Shown here: in pieces, positions 8,362 to 18,040 of the stretch
How positions within the stretch are numbered: the stretch's first letter is position 1
Layout of the letters: the number at the start of each line of letters is the position of its first letter
Origin: Methylopila sp. M107
GTDB taxonomy: Bacteria; Pseudomonadota; Alphaproteobacteria; Rhizobiales; Methylopilaceae
Direction: 5' to 3'
NCBI RefSeq assembly: GCF_000384475.1
Contig: NZ_ARWB01000001.1
Coordinates: 4,206,123 to 4,270,122, forward strand
Length of the DNA stretch: 64,000 nt
The notes under the pieces: model-generated
Seen by the model: the letters and a program-made list of their open reading frames with translations, nothing else
Database searches by the model: none
Told to the model about the DNA's origin: nothing
Program-made: the position numbers and the translations under genes

Positions 8362-8781
8362 TCAGGCCGCGAAGATCTGTGCGTCGTCCGAAAAGCCCTT
8401 GAATTCGAGCGCGTTGCCGGAGGGGTCCATGACGAACATGGTGGCCTGCTCGCCGGGCTGGCCCTCGAAGCGGATCTTGGGCTTCAGCCGCCACACGATG
8501 GTCGGCTCCGCCTCCAGCCGCGCCGCGAGCGCCTTCCAGTCCTCCATCTTCAGCACGACGCCGAAATGCGGGATCGGCACCGCGTCGCCGTCGACGCCGC
8601 CGCAAGACTCCGGCTCGGGCGAAGCGGGCCTCAGATGCGCGGACATCTGGTGGCCATAGAGGTCGAAGTCGATCCAGCGGCCGGGATCCTCGCGGCCGAT
8701 GCCGCAGCCCATGACCTCGCCGTAGAAGCGGCGGGTGGCCTCGAGGTCGGTGACGGGGAAGGCGAGATGGAAGGGGCGCAT
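8362..8781 (-). CDS. VOC (glyoxalase/bleomycin resistance/dioxygenase) family protein
   Basis: This 139-residue single-domain protein has the paired beta-alpha-beta-beta-beta modules of the vicinal oxygen chelate fold. The N-terminal PFHLAFPVTDLEATRRFY and the C-terminal MDPSGNALEFKGF are typical. Probable metal ligands are the His near residue 4, the His in IPHFGVV, and the Glu in ALEFKG. Glyoxalase-like activity is possible but the reaction cannot be assigned. It precedes the acyl-CoA dehydrogenase by 61 bases on the same strand, so the two may be co-transcribed. Confidence 0.8.
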   Translation of the reverse strand: MRPFHLAFPVTDLEATRRFYGEVMGCGIGREDPGRWIDFDLYGHQMSAHLRPASPEPESCGGVDGDAVPIPHFGVVLKMEDWKALAARLEAEPTIVWRLKPKIRFEGQPGEQATMFVMDPSGNALEFKGFSDDAQIFAA

Positions 8782-8829
8782 CGGCGAAAATCCGGAAGCG
8801 TTGAACGGGGGGACGGAAACGCGGCGACG

Positions 8830-9234
8830 TCAGGCGGTCGACTGTCCGCGCGCCGCGCCGGCGAGGCCCGAGAGAGCGCGTTCGAGATCGCTCGTGACGA
8901 ACGGCTTCTGCAAGGTCGGCGCGTCCGGAAAGCGGTCGCTGACGTCCCCGCCGCCATAGCCCGTCACGAACACGAACGGGATGTTTCGGCTTGCGAGCGC
9001 GTCCGCGACCTCGAAACTGCGTTCGCCGCCGAGATTGACGTCGAGCAGCGCGCCGTCGATCTCGTGGTTCGAAATCGCGTCGAGCGCGGCCTTCACGCCG
9101 CTTGCCGGGCCAACGACCGTCGCGCCGCTGTCGGTCAGCATGTCCTCGACCAGCATCGCGATCATCGCCTCGTCCTCCACGAGCAGGATGCGCAGTCCGG
9201 CGAGGCCGTCCGATGTCGTCTGGGCGTCAGTCAT
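8830..9234 (-). CDS. Single-domain response regulator (CheY-like receiver)
   Basis: This 134-residue protein is a receiver domain with no output domain. The acidic pocket is Glu20-Asp21, the phospho-acceptor is Asp65 (ALLDVNLGGE), the switch Thr91 follows in VTGYGG, and Lys110 is in LQKPF. The GG(D/E) and VTGYG motifs are typical of receivers paired with HWE/HisKA2 histidine kinases in alphaproteobacteria. No kinase gene is next to it, so its partner is elsewhere. It probably acts by protein-protein interaction or as a phosphate sink. Confidence 0.9.
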   Translation of the reverse strand: MTDAQTTSDGLAGLRILLVEDEAMIAMLVEDMLTDSGATVVGPASGVKAALDAISNHEIDGALLDVNLGGERSFEVADALASRNIPFVFVTGYGGGDVSDRFPDAPTLQKPFVTSDLERALSGLAGAARGQSTA

Positions 9235-9557
9235 CTGCGTCGTGTTCTTCTTCGAAGGCGTCAGGCGTGGCGACGTACGGATCGGAGGCCCCGGCGGACC
9301 GCTTCGCCGAGCGCGCCGTCCTTCGTAAGCGGGTCGGCGGGCGGAAGCAAAGCCCTGTCCGGTCGGATCGAAGGGCAGCGTTCGGTTCGACAGCCGCGGC
9401 CCGCCGTTTTAATCAGGTCCGACGCGCGGATCGGCGGGCGCCGACCGAATTTCGACCGCCTACGCACTGCAATACCACGTTTCGGCCTGCCTGCCCGCCC
9501 ATGGCCTCATTCATCGCTAAGACAGGCGCCCGTTCGACGCCGGAAACCGTTTCGCAC
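9235..9557. other. Intergenic region, divergent promoters, no gene recognised
   Basis: These 323 bases separate the divergently transcribed response regulator and MscS genes. Open frames here have weak starts and no recognisable protein. I see no clear repeat or structured RNA. Confidence 0.5.
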
Positions 9558-12044
9558 ATGAGAAGCCTCTCAGGTCTCATCCGAGCCCTCCTCGCCGTCA
9601 TCGCCCTGTTCGCAGCCGTCGCGGCCTTCGCCCAGGAAGACCCGGGCGCCGTGATCGACAAGGCGCGCGCCGAGCTCGACCGCATCGAAGGACGGTTGCA
9701 GGACGCCAATCTCGGCGACGCCGAGCTTGGCGACCTTCGGTCCCGGGTCGATCCGATGACCGAGTCGCTCGAGGCCGCGATCGCGGCGCTCCAGCCGCAG
9801 CTTACGGCCGCCGACGCGAGGGTCGCGCAGATCGGTCCGAAGCCGAAGGACGGCGACCCCGCGGAAAGCCCGGAGACCGCGAAGGAGCGCGACGCGCAGA
9901 CGGCGGCGCGCCAGAAGGTCGACGAGGCGATCAAGCGCGGGGGCCTGATCAAGGTCGAGGCCCAGCAGGTCGGCGACCAGATCACCCAGCGTCGGCGCGC
10001 GCTTCTGGCGGGACGCCTGTTCGTGCCGTCGCGCTCGATCGCAGACCCGACGCTGTGGACCGACGTCGCGAACGAAACGCCCCGGGACCTGCGCAGCGTC
10101 GGCGCGCTGTGGGATGAATTCCGGGGCCGCGTCTCGAGCAATCTCGACAAGACCGACATCGGGACCATGGCGGCGGCGCTTGCGGCGGCGTTGCTGCTGC
10201 TGTTCCCGGTCCGCCGCTGGACAGCCAATTTCGGGGAGCGGCTCGTCGCGCGGCAATCGCCGAAATCACGGCTGCGACGCTCGGCGACCGCGCTGTTCCG
10301 GCTGGTCGCGACCACGCTCGCGCCGTTGCTCGCCGCGCTCTGCGTCTACCTCGCGCTGAAGAATGTCGGCTGGCTGCCGCCGCGCGCCGAGCCGCTTGCG
10401 CTCACCATGGTCCGCGCCTCCGGCTTCCTCGGCTTCGCGCACGGCATGATGAAGGCGTTGCTCGCGCCCGGCCGTCCGAGCTGGCGGCTCGTCGAACTGA
10501 GCGACGAGGCGGTCGACGTCATCAAGCTCCAGCCGCTTATCGTCGCGATGGTGTTCGTCACGGGCCGCATCGTCGAGATGTTCAACCAGGCGATCGTGGC
10601 GTCGCTGTCGGCGTCGATCGCCGCCGCCGGGCTGTTTGCCCTTCTCAACGCCGGCACCTTCGCGCTCGCGATCCGGCGGCTGCGGGCCGCCCAGCTCCAC
10701 GGCACGGGCGAGGCCGGCGCCCCCGCGCCCGCGCAGGAGGGCGGCGTCCACCCGCTGCTGTTCGCCTATCGCTTCGTGATCCTCGCGGCCATTACGGTGG
10801 TGCTGATCGCGCTCGTGGTCGGCTATGTGCCGCTCGCGCAGTTCCTGGCCAACCAGGTGATCTGGGTCACGGCGGTCCTGTGGCTCGCCTACCTCCTGAT
10901 GCGCGTGGTGGACGACTTCTTCACCACCGCGCTGTCCTCGGAATCCCGTTTCGGCCGGTCGTTCGGCGAGGGGCTCGGGGTCAGGCCCGACACGCTCGAG
11001 CAGGTCGGCGTGCTGCTTTCGGGCCTCATCCGGCTCGTCATCCTCGCGATCGCGGCCCTGATGATCGGGCTGCCATGGGGGTTCGGCTCGAACGACCTGT
11101 TCGGCTGGCTCCGGATGCCGGCGAGCGGTTTCGAACTCGGCGGCATCTCGATCTCGCTGACCGGCATCCTGACGTCGATCGGGCTCGTGCTGGTCGGCTT
11201 CGCGCTGACCCGCGGCGCCCAGCGTTGGCTCGACCGCGACCTTCTGCCGAAGACGCGGATGGACGAGGGCCTGAAGACCTCCGTCACCACCGGCGTCGGC
11301 TACCTCGGCACGATAGCGGTCGTGATGCTGTCGCTCGCCTATCTCGGCTTCAGCCTGGACCGGCTTGCGATCGTGGCCGGCGCGCTGTCGGTCGGCATCG
11401 GCTTCGGCCTGCAGGCGGTGATCTCCAACTTCGTCTGCGGCATCATCCTGCTCGCCGAGCGTCCCATCAAATCCGGCGACTGGGTGGTGATCGGGTCCGA
11501 CCAGGGCAATGTGCGCCGCATCTCGGTGCGCTCCACCGAGATCGAGCTGTTCGACCGCTCGACCCTGATCGTGCCGAATTCCGACTTCATCACCAAGAGC
11601 GTCAAGAACGTCACCCACGGCGCGCCGAACGGACGCGTGCAGATCGAGCTGTCGGTCTCCTCCGCGGTCGATCCGACCGAGGTGAAGCGCATCGCGATCG
11701 AGACCGCAAAGTCGCATTCGTCGGTGCTGGCGTTCCCCGAGCCGCAGCTGTTCTTCACGGCGCTCGGCAAGAGCGACAATACCTTCATGCTCTACTGCAA
11801 CGTGCCGAGCCCGCGGCAGGCCGCGAGCGTCCGGAGCGACCTCAATTTCGCGCTGACCAAGGCGTTCGCGGCGGCGGGCGTCGCGCTCGCCGGCCCCGCC
11901 GCGCCCGACATGGCGCTGGCGGTGGAGCGGGTCGCCGAAGCGCTCGGCGGCTTCGATCGCGTGCGGGAGCTGACGCAGCCCGAACCGCACGACGCCTCCG
12001 ACGCGCCGCCAGGCGCCGCGTTCGAACCGGCGCCCGCGCGTTAA
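9558..12044 (+). CDS. MscS-family mechanosensitive channel with DUF3772 domain
   Basis: This 828-residue inner-membrane protein starts with a signal peptide (MRSLSGLIRALLAVIALF, cleavage near AFAQ-ED), which decides the ATG at 9558 over longer in-frame starts. A periplasmic coiled region follows, then the DUF3772 signature (DPTLWTDVANETPRDLR). Several membrane helices lead to the MscS core. The pore-lining TM3 is in LDRLAIVAGALSVGIGFG, followed by LAERPIKSGDWVVIG of the beta domain. It resembles the large K+-type (MscK/MscM) channels that release solutes during osmotic downshift. The C-terminus ends in a Pro/Ala-rich tail. It is transcribed alone; a CAP lipoprotein follows after 65 bases. Confidence 0.92.
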   Translation: MRSLSGLIRALLAVIALFAAVAAFAQEDPGAVIDKARAELDRIEGRLQDANLGDAELGDLRSRVDPMTESLEAAIAALQPQLTAADARVAQIGPKPKDGDPAESPETAKERDAQTAARQKVDEAIKRGGLIKVEAQQVGDQITQRRRALLAGRLFVPSRSIADPTLWTDVANETPRDLRSVGALWDEFRGRVSSNLDKTDIGTMAAALAAALLLLFPVRRWTANFGERLVARQSPKSRLRRSATALFRLVATTLAPLLAALCVYLALKNVGWLPPRAEPLALTMVRASGFLGFAHGMMKALLAPGRPSWRLVELSDEAVDVIKLQPLIVAMVFVTGRIVEMFNQAIVASLSASIAAAGLFALLNAGTFALAIRRLRAAQLHGTGEAGAPAPAQEGGVHPLLFAYRFVILAAITVVLIALVVGYVPLAQFLANQVIWVTAVLWLAYLLMRVVDDFFTTALSSESRFGRSFGEGLGVRPDTLEQVGVLLSGLIRLVILAIAALMIGLPWGFGSNDLFGWLRMPASGFELGGISISLTGILTSIGLVLVGFALTRGAQRWLDRDLLPKTRMDEGLKTSVTTGVGYLGTIAVVMLSLAYLGFSLDRLAIVAGALSVGIGFGLQAVISNFVCGIILLAERPIKSGDWVVIGSDQGNVRRISVRSTEIELFDRSTLIVPNSDFITKSVKNVTHGAPNGRVQIELSVSSAVDPTEVKRIAIETAKSHSSVLAFPEPQLFFTALGKSDNTFMLYCNVPSPRQAASVRSDLNFALTKAFAAAGVALAGPAAPDMALAVERVAEALGGFDRVRELTQPEPHDASDAPPGAAFEPAPAR

Positions 12045-12109
12045 GCCGACATTAACCGGATAGCGGCGTCCCATAGCCGCCGTCCGATCCGATCAGGAGC
12101 CGCTCCGAC

Positions 12110-12754
12110 ATGCCGCCCATCGCCTTGCGCGCCTCGATCGTCCTGACCGCCGTCGGCCTCGCGCTGGCGGGCTGCTCGACAGACGCGCCGGCGCCGCAGC
12201 CGCCGCGGCCGAGCACGGGCGGTTCGAGCCTCTACCAGAGCCAGTCGAGGCCCGGAGCGACGCTCGACCGGCAGGCGGCGGCCGACATGATCTCGGAGCT
12301 TCGCAGGACCCGCGGCCTCGCGCCGGTCTCGCTCGACGCCACGCTCGACCGCATGGCGGAGCAGCAGGCGGCCGCGATGGCGCGCTCGGACAAGCTCAGC
12401 CACGCGACGCCCGCCGGCGGCTCGTTCAAGCAGCGCATCGCCGGCGCCGGATACCGCAATGGCGGCATGTGGGAGAACATCGGCGGCGGACACGACACGC
12501 TCGCGGACGCCTTCACCGGCTGGCGCTCCTCGCCGCCGCACCTGAAGAACATGCTTCAGCCGGGCGTCAAGCGCATCGGTATTGCGGCGGTGCGCGCCCC
12601 GGGAACGCGGTTCGAGGTGTTCTGGGCGCTGGTAATGGCCGATCCGGCCGACCCGCGCCAAGCCGCGGCGCACGAGCCCGCGGCGGCGCCTCCGGGCGAT
12701 CGCACCGGCGCGCTGCCGGGCGGGCTCATGGCCGGGAACGGCGAGCCGCGCTGA
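12110..12754 (+). CDS. CAP-domain (SCP/PR-1-like) lipoprotein
   Basis: This 214-residue protein is predicted to be exported and lipidated. The N-terminal hydrophobic segment ends in a lipobox, LAGC, with Cys near residue 22. A proline-rich linker leads into a CAP domain with LSHATPAGGSFKQRI, WENIGGG and GWRSSPPHLKNMLQPG, the conserved His and Glu positions of bacterial CAP proteins. Molecular function of these proteins is poorly known. The tail after residue 185 is low complexity. It follows the mechanosensitive channel on the same strand. Confidence 0.87.
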   Translation: MPPIALRASIVLTAVGLALAGCSTDAPAPQPPRPSTGGSSLYQSQSRPGATLDRQAAADMISELRRTRGLAPVSLDATLDRMAEQQAAAMARSDKLSHATPAGGSFKQRIAGAGYRNGGMWENIGGGHDTLADAFTGWRSSPPHLKNMLQPGVKRIGIAAVRAPGTRFEVFWALVMADPADPRQAAAHEPAAAPPGDRTGALPGGLMAGNGEPR

Positions 12755-12776
12755 AATCCCGGGAGGCCGTCCGCTC

Positions 12777-13325
12777 TCAGTCGCGGAACATGGCGCGGTA
12801 TTTCGTCTGCTGGTCCTTGGGCATGTCGGCGATGGCGACGCGCGCCGTGTAGCCGCCATAGATCTCGGAGCCGTTCTTGACCATCCAGTCCTCGACCACG
12901 GAGGCCGGGACCGTCATGGGCTGGCCCTTGCGGTACTTGGCGCCGTTCACCGGATCGTTGGCGATCAGACCGACGAACTCGACGCCCCGATCGCCGGTCA
13001 ACTGGAGCCAGATGTGCTCCGTCGCGCCGTTCTGGGTCAGCGGAAACTTGACCGTGTAGGTCCCGGGCGTGCGGCGGGCGACCAGTTCGCGAAAACGCGG
13101 CAGCGTCGACTTCGCCTTCTGCTTCGCCGCGTTCATCGCGGCGTCGCCGGTCTGGTAGGCCACGACGTTCTGCTTGATCGGCCGCGGCGCGGATTGCGGC
13201 TTGCCGGCGGCGGCCGGGGGGATCGCCGCGGGCTTGTCCGCCGCCTTGTCGGCAAAGCGTTCCCGCGCGAAGCCGGCCGCGACGACGCCGACCACGACGA
13301 TCCCGAGCAACGTTCCGAAACGCAT
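12777..13325 (-). CDS. DUF2314 domain protein, membrane-anchored
   Basis: This 182-residue protein has an N-terminal hydrophobic helix (GTLLGIVVVGVVAAGFA) that is either a signal peptide or an anchor, then a Pro/Ala linker. The C-terminal domain reads as DUF2314: LPRFRELV, a conserved TEHIWLQLTG, ANDPVNGAKYRKGQ, VEDWMV and GGYTARV. No function is established for the family. The ATG at 13325 is preferred over 13331 because GGGA then has normal spacing. It converges on the CAP lipoprotein gene. Confidence 0.75.
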   Translation of the reverse strand: MRFGTLLGIVVVGVVAAGFARERFADKAADKPAAIPPAAAGKPQSAPRPIKQNVVAYQTGDAAMNAAKQKAKSTLPRFRELVARRTPGTYTVKFPLTQNGATEHIWLQLTGDRGVEFVGLIANDPVNGAKYRKGQPMTVPASVVEDWMVKNGSEIYGGYTARVAIADMPKDQQTKYRAMFRD

Positions 13326-13446
13326 GGCCATTCCCGCGCTAAGACTGTCGCAGGATAGCGCGCAGGTCTTGCGGGGCGCTTAAACGGCTTGGTTCAGCAA
13401 CCGTTACGGCGATCGTTCGATTTTGCCGGATCGGCCCCGTCGCGTG

Positions 13447-14016
13447 TCATGCGACCGGGCGGACTTCCTGCACCTCGGGCACGAAATGCTTGAGCAGGTT
13501 CTCGATGCCCTGCTTCAGGGTCGCGGTCGAGGATGGGCAGCCGGCGCACGAGCCCTTCATGTTGAGATAGACGACGCCCTCGCGAAAACCCCGGAAGGTG
13601 ATGTCGCCGCCGTCCTGCGCGACCGCCGGCCGGACGCGGGTCTCGATCAGCTCCTTGATCGTGTCGACCGTCTCGGCGTCGCCCTCCTCGAAGAACTCGT
13701 CGGCGTCGGACCCGTCAGTCCTCGCCGAAGAGCCCTCGACGAGCAGCGGATGGCCCGACAGGAAGTGCTCCATGATCGCGCCGAGGATGGCGGGCTTCAG
13801 GTGCTGCCACTCGCCGCCGGCCTTGGTGACCGTCACGAAGTCCGAGCCGTAGAACACGCCCGTGACGCCGTCGACGGCGAACAGGTTTTCCGCGAGCGGC
13901 GAGGCCTTGGCCTCGTCGCGCGAGCGGAACTCCATCGTGCCGCCGGGCAGTACGTCGCGCCCCGGCAGGAACTTCAGGGTCGCGGGGTTGGGCGTGACTT
14001 CGGTCTGGATGAACAT
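13447..14016 (-). CDS. nfuA: NfuA/NFU1-type iron-sulfur cluster carrier
   Basis: This 189-residue protein delivers Fe-S clusters to apoproteins. The N-terminal Nfu_N domain (MFIQTEVTPNPATLKFLPG) is followed by a NifU-like C-terminal domain with the cluster-binding Cys157 and Cys160 (GSCAGCPSS). Domain order and length match mitochondrial NFU1 and alphaproteobacterial homologues. It lies downstream of the universal stress protein and trpS on the same strand, a gene order I recognise from Hyphomicrobiales. Confidence 0.93.
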   Translation of the reverse strand: MFIQTEVTPNPATLKFLPGRDVLPGGTMEFRSRDEAKASPLAENLFAVDGVTGVFYGSDFVTVTKAGGEWQHLKPAILGAIMEHFLSGHPLLVEGSSARTDGSDADEFFEEGDAETVDTIKELIETRVRPAVAQDGGDITFRGFREGVVYLNMKGSCAGCPSSTATLKQGIENLLKHFVPEVQEVRPVA

Positions 14017-14072
14017 CTGATGCGGAACCTCTCAGTTCTCCGAGAGATGGGGGTTTTGGGCCGTCCGGTCAA

Positions 14073-14573
14073 TCACGCCAGCCGGTCGATCTCTACGTCC
14101 GACAGCGCGGCGGGCACGATGAGGATCGGCACCGGAAAGGTCCCGCCCGCCTCCTGCGTCAGGACGCCGACGAGCGAGCCCGGACCGTTCGGCCCGTCTC
14201 CCGCGGCGAGCACGAGCAGCGCGATGTCCTCGTCGCCAGCGACGAGATCGCGGAGCTCCAGCGGTCGGTCGCCCTTGCGGACCACCGTCTCGGCTTCGAC
14301 GCCCGCCACCTCGCGCGCCCGCGCCGCGAAACGCGCAAGCCTCGCCGAGGACGCGGCCTCAGCTTCCTCCTGCGCGACCTCTCCGACCCCGAACCAGTGC
14401 TGGAACTCGCCGGGCGAGATGGTCGCGAGCAGCGTGACCCCGCCGCCGACGCGCGCGGCCCGTCGCGCCGCGAAATAGAGCGCCCGGTCTGTCTCGTCCG
14501 CCTCGTCGACCACCACGAGGAATTTCGGGCGATGGCCGGGCTCGTAGCAGCGGCGGGGCAAGGGGGTGGTCAT
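14073..14573 (-). CDS. Universal stress protein (UspA family)
   Basis: This 166-residue cytoplasmic protein has the UspA alpha/beta fold, with KFLVVVDEADETDRALYFAARRA at the start of the core and a C-terminal PVPILIVPAAL strand. The canonical ATP-binding G-2x-G-9x-G(S/T) signature is replaced by a GDGPNGPGSLVG stretch, so nucleotide binding is uncertain. The start at 14573 (MTTPLPRR) is chosen because the upstream in-frame extension is unlike the family. It lies between trpS and nfuA. Confidence 0.82.
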   Translation of the reverse strand: MTTPLPRRCYEPGHRPKFLVVVDEADETDRALYFAARRAARVGGGVTLLATISPGEFQHWFGVGEVAQEEAEAASSARLARFAARAREVAGVEAETVVRKGDRPLELRDLVAGDEDIALLVLAAGDGPNGPGSLVGVLTQEAGGTFPVPILIVPAALSDVEIDRLA

Positions 14574-14643
14574 TGGGTCAGGATGGTCTCCGCGTCGGCC
14601 GACCGCAATGCTTCCCCTCACGTGGTCAGTTTCGTGACCGCGA

Positions 14644-15684
14644 TTACGCGCCGCGTACGAAGCCCACGATGTCTTTCACGTTCCGCATCGTCTCCGACGC
14701 GATGACGCTGGCGCGCTCCGCGCCCGACACGAGAACCCGGTCGATATGGCCGGGGTCGGCGACCAGGCGGCTCATCTCGGCCGTGATCGGGGACAGCTTC
14801 GCGACCGTGAGGTCGACCAGCGCCTGCTTGAAGCCCGAAAACTGCGCGCCGCCATACTCGGCCAACACCGCCGCCGCGTCCGTGTCGGCGAGCGCCGCGT
14901 AGATCCCGACGAGATTGTCGGCCTCGGGCCGCGTCTTCAGGTCCTCGACGGTCTCGGGGAGCGGCAGCGGGTCGGTCTTCGCCTTGCGGATTTTCGCGGC
15001 GATCTTGTCGGCGTCGTCGGTCAGATTGATGCGGCTGGCGTCGGACGGGTCCGACTTCGACATCTTCTTCGTGCCGTCGCGGAACGACATGACGCGTGTC
15101 GCAGGACCCGCGATCAGCGGCTCGGGCTGCGGGAAGAACTTTTCCGGCAAGCCGTTTTCGGCGATCGACTTCGAGAAATCGTTGTTGAACTTCTGCGCGA
15201 TGTCGCGGGCGAGTTCGAGGTGCTGCTTCTGGTCCTCGCCGACCGGCACATGGGTCGCGCGATAGGCCAGAATGTCGGCCGCCATCAGGTTCGGATAGGC
15301 GTAGAGGCCGACGGAGGCGTTCTCGCGGTCCTTGCCGGCCTTCTCCTTGAACTGGGTCATGCGGTTCAGCCAGCCGAGCCGCGCCACGCAGTTGAAGATC
15401 CAGGCGAGCTCGGCGTGCGCCGAGACCTGGGACTGGTTGAACACGATGTGCTTCTCGCCGTCGACGCCGGCGGCGAGGAAGGCGGCCGCGACCTCGCGGA
15501 TCGAGCGCTTCAGCTCGGCCGGGTCCTGCCAGACCGTAATGGCGTGCAGGTCCACCACGCAATAGAGGCAGTCGAACCGCTCCTGCAGCTCGACGAACCG
15601 CTTGATGGCCCCGAGATAGTTGCCAAGGTGCAGGTTGCCTGTCGGCTGGACGCCGGAAAAAACCCGCGCGTGCGCATTTGTCAT
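14644..15684 (-). CDS. trpS: Tryptophanyl-tRNA synthetase
   Basis: This 346-residue class I synthetase charges tRNA-Trp. The HIGH-like motif is [11 protein letters not shown] (His19, Asn22) and the KMSKS loop is [12 protein letters not shown]. The start at 15684 ([11 protein letters not shown]) matches the normal N-terminus; a second in-frame ATG at 15705 would add seven residues. Length fits bacterial TrpRS. It is divergent from the PfkB kinase gene. Confidence 0.97.
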   Translation of the reverse strand: MTNAHARVFSGVQPTGNLHLGNYLGAIKRFVELQERFDCLYCVVDLHAITVWQDPAELKRSIREVAAAFLAAGVDGEKHIVFNQSQVSAHAELAWIFNCVARLGWLNRMTQFKEKAGKDRENASVGLYAYPNLMAADILAYRATHVPVGEDQKQHLELARDIAQKFNNDFSKSIAENGLPEKFFPQPEPLIAGPATRVMSFRDGTKKMSKSDPSDASRINLTDDADKIAAKIRKAKTDPLPLPETVEDLKTRPEADNLVGIYAALADTDAAAVLAEYGGAQFSGFKQALVDLTVAKLSPITAEMSRLVADPGHIDRVLVSGAERASVIASETMRNVKDIVGFVRGA

Positions 15685-15788
15685 CGGTTGAGCCGTTTGC
15701 CCCATGAAAGACGGCGCGTTATGGCGTTGGGCTCCCGGCCGCGCAAGGCCCGCTTTCCTCCCCAGCCTATCTCTGGAGACAGCCCAGC

Positions 15789-16790
15789 ATGACCGCGCCC
15801 AAATACGACGTGCTTGGAATCGGCAACGCCATCGTCGACGTGATCGCCAAGTCCGAGGAGGCGTTTCTGGTCGATGAAGGTCTCGCCAAGGGATCGATGG
15901 CGCTGATCGACGAGGCGCGCGCCGAGGCGCTCTACGCCAAGATGGGCCCGGCGATCGAGGCGTCCGGCGGCTCGGCCGCCAACACGCTGGCGGGCCTCGG
16001 CTCGCTCGGCGGCAAGGCGGCGTTCATCGGCAAGGTGAAGGCCGACACGCTGGGCGAGGTGTTCCGCCACGACATCACTGCGATCGGCGTCGACTTCCCG
16101 ACTCCCGCCGCGACCGACGGGATCGCGACCGCGCGCTGCTTCATCTTGGTCACGCCGGACGGCGAGCGCACCATGTCGACCTATCTCGGCGCCTGCCAGG
16201 GGCTCTCGGTCGACGACATTGACGAGGCGACCGTGAAGGACGCGGCGGTCACCTATCTCGAGGGCTATCTGTGGGACCCGCCGGCCGCCAAAGAGGCGTT
16301 CCGCAAGGCGGCCGAGATCGCGCACGGCGCCGGCAGGCAGGTCGCGCTGTCGCTGTCCGACGCCTTCTGCGTCGCCCGCTACCGCGCCGAATTCCTCGCG
16401 CTGCTCAAGGACGGGGTGGTCGACATCCTGTTCGCCAACGAAGGCGAGCTGACTTCGCTCTACGAGACCGACGACATCGAGACGGCCCTTAAGGCCGTAG
16501 CGAAGGACGCCAAACTCGCCGCCGTGACGCTCGGCGCCAAGGGCAGCGCGATCATCGAGGGCTCCGAGCGGATCGACGTGCCCGCGGCCGCGCTCGAAGG
16601 CCCGATCGTCGACCTCACCGGCGCGGGCGACCTGTTCGCGGCCGGCTTCCTCTACGGTCACGCCAACGGCCTCGGCCTGAAGCGCTCCGCCGAACTCGGC
16701 GGTCTTGCGGCCGCGGAAGTCATCCAGCATGTCGGCGCCCGCCCGCAGGTCGAGCTGAAGAAGCTGGCGGGGGAGAAGGGGCTGATCTAA
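15789..16790 (+). CDS. PfkB-family sugar kinase, probable adenosine kinase
   Basis: This 333-residue kinase has the PfkB N-terminal glycine-rich region ([21 protein letters not shown]) and the C-terminal signature [13 protein letters not shown] with catalytic Asp281. Close relatives in Hyphomicrobiales are usually called adenosine kinase, which would phosphorylate adenosine to AMP. Ribokinase-like specificity cannot be excluded. A GGAGA ribosome site lies 8 bases before the ATG. Nucleoside salvage would suit the purine island farther right, but no operon link is visible. Confidence 0.85.
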   Translation: MTAPKYDVLGIGNAIVDVIAKSEEAFLVDEGLAKGSMALIDEARAEALYAKMGPAIEASGGSAANTLAGLGSLGGKAAFIGKVKADTLGEVFRHDITAIGVDFPTPAATDGIATARCFILVTPDGERTMSTYLGACQGLSVDDIDEATVKDAAVTYLEGYLWDPPAAKEAFRKAAEIAHGAGRQVALSLSDAFCVARYRAEFLALLKDGVVDILFANEGELTSLYETDDIETALKAVAKDAKLAAVTLGAKGSAIIEGSERIDVPAAALEGPIVDLTGAGDLFAAGFLYGHANGLGLKRSAELGGLAAAEVIQHVGARPQVELKKLAGEKGLI

Positions 16791-16800
16791 GGCCTTCTTA

Positions 16801-16952
16801 CCTTCTCCCCTTGCGGGAGAAGGCGGCCTCGGCGGAGCCGAGGTCGGATGAGGGGTGGCGGCGGCGGCGTTTCAGGACGTGATCGCGGCTTCGTACTGAT
16901 ACGGCGCCGCCGCCACCCCTCACCCCAACCCTCGCCCGCAAGGGGAGAGGGG
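16801..16952. repeat. Dispersed inverted repeat (CCTTCTCCCCTTGCGGGAGAAGG type)
   Basis: The arms at 16801-16862 and 16900-16952 are imperfect reverse complements (AGGGGTGGCGGCGG against CCGCCGCCACCCCT, and outer CTCCCC tracts). The right end supplies the purine-rich GGGGAGAGGGGGCGGAG that precedes the dipeptidase start, so the repeat may provide its ribosome binding site. Confidence 0.75.
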
Positions 16953-16968
16953 GCGGAGACGTTGCGCC

Positions 16969-18033
16969 ATGACAGATTTCCCCGTCTTCGACGGCCACAA
17001 TGACACCCTGCTGCGGCTCTGGCAGCGCAACGATCCGGATCACGGCGTCGAGGCGTTCCTCGGCGGCGGCGCGGGCGGGCATATCGACCTGCCGCGCGCC
17101 CGCGACGGCGGGCTGTTCGGCGGCCTGTTCGCGATCTTCACGCCCTCGCGCGATCTCGGCGAAGACTATGTCCGGCTGATGCGCGAGGCGTCCTACGACG
17201 TGCCGCTGCCCTCGCCTCTGCCGATCGCGGAGGCGCAAGCCGCGACCTTCGGCATGGCGTCGACGCTGCTCCGCATCGCGCGGGGCTCCGGCGGCGCCGC
17301 GACGCTCTGCCGGAGCGCCGCGGACATCCGCGCCGCGAAGGCGCGCGGCGGCTTCGCCATGGTGCTCCACATCGAGGGCGCGGAGGCGATCGGGCCGAAC
17401 CTCGACGCACTGCACGTTCTGCATGGCGCCGGCCTCATGTCGGTCGGCCCGGTCTGGAGCCGTCCGAACGTCTTCGGCTACGGCGCGCCGTTCCGGTTCC
17501 CGTCCTCGCCCGACACCGGGCCGGGCCTCACGGGCGCCGGCAAGGACCTCGTGCGCGAATGCGACGCCCTGCGCATCGTGTTCGACCTCAGCCACCTGAA
17601 CGAGGCCGGGTTCTGGGACGCGGCGCGGCTGAGCGGCCGGCCGCTGGTCGCGACGCATTCCAACGCGCACGCGGTGACGCCCCACGCCCGCAACCTCACC
17701 GACGCGCAGCTCGACGCGATCCGGGAGAGCGGGGGACTTGTCGGGCTCAACCTCGCGACCTGCTTCCTGCGCGAGGATGGGCGGATGCGGGCCGACACTC
17801 CGCTCGACACTGTCGCGCGCCACCTCGACCACCTGATCGGGCGGCTGGGCGAGGACCGGGTCGGGCTCGGCTCGGATTTCGACGGCGCGCTGGTGCCGAG
17901 CGGGATAGGCGACGTCGCCGGCCTGCCGCGCCTGTTCGAGGCTCTGAAGCTCCACGGCTATGACGACGCCGTGCTGGAGAAGTTCGCGTGGAGGAACTGG
18001 CTCGGCGTGCTGGAGCGGGTCTGGGGCGGATGA
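16969..18033 (+). CDS. Membrane dipeptidase family (peptidase M19)
   Basis: This 354-residue zinc enzyme belongs to the renal dipeptidase family and would hydrolyse dipeptides, possibly with D-residues. Metal ligands appear at His10-x-Asp12 (FDGHNDTL), the bridging Glu in LHIEGAEAIG, the His in DLSHLNEAGF and the His in ATHSNAH. A GLGSDFDGA motif near residue 302 is also conserved. No signal peptide is seen, so it is cytoplasmic. The ATG at 16969 follows GGAG by about 10 bases. Confidence 0.92.
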   Translation: MTDFPVFDGHNDTLLRLWQRNDPDHGVEAFLGGGAGGHIDLPRARDGGLFGGLFAIFTPSRDLGEDYVRLMREASYDVPLPSPLPIAEAQAATFGMASTLLRIARGSGGAATLCRSAADIRAAKARGGFAMVLHIEGAEAIGPNLDALHVLHGAGLMSVGPVWSRPNVFGYGAPFRFPSSPDTGPGLTGAGKDLVRECDALRIVFDLSHLNEAGFWDAARLSGRPLVATHSNAHAVTPHARNLTDAQLDAIRESGGLVGLNLATCFLREDGRMRADTPLDTVARHLDHLIGRLGEDRVGLGSDFDGALVPSGIGDVAGLPRLFEALKLHGYDDAVLEKFAWRNWLGVLERVWGG

Positions 18034-18040
18034 AGCCTCT

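Noticed and set aside
9261-9467. Small minus-strand frame (68 codons) upstream of the response regulator, considered as a NepR-like anti-sigma factor
   Set aside because: It begins with a GTG lacking a ribosome site and does not show the NepR core sequence.
10266-12074. Antisense frame of ~600 codons across the MscS gene
   Set aside because: The translation is Arg/Gly/Asp-rich low complexity with no domain, while the sense strand encodes a clear MscS channel.
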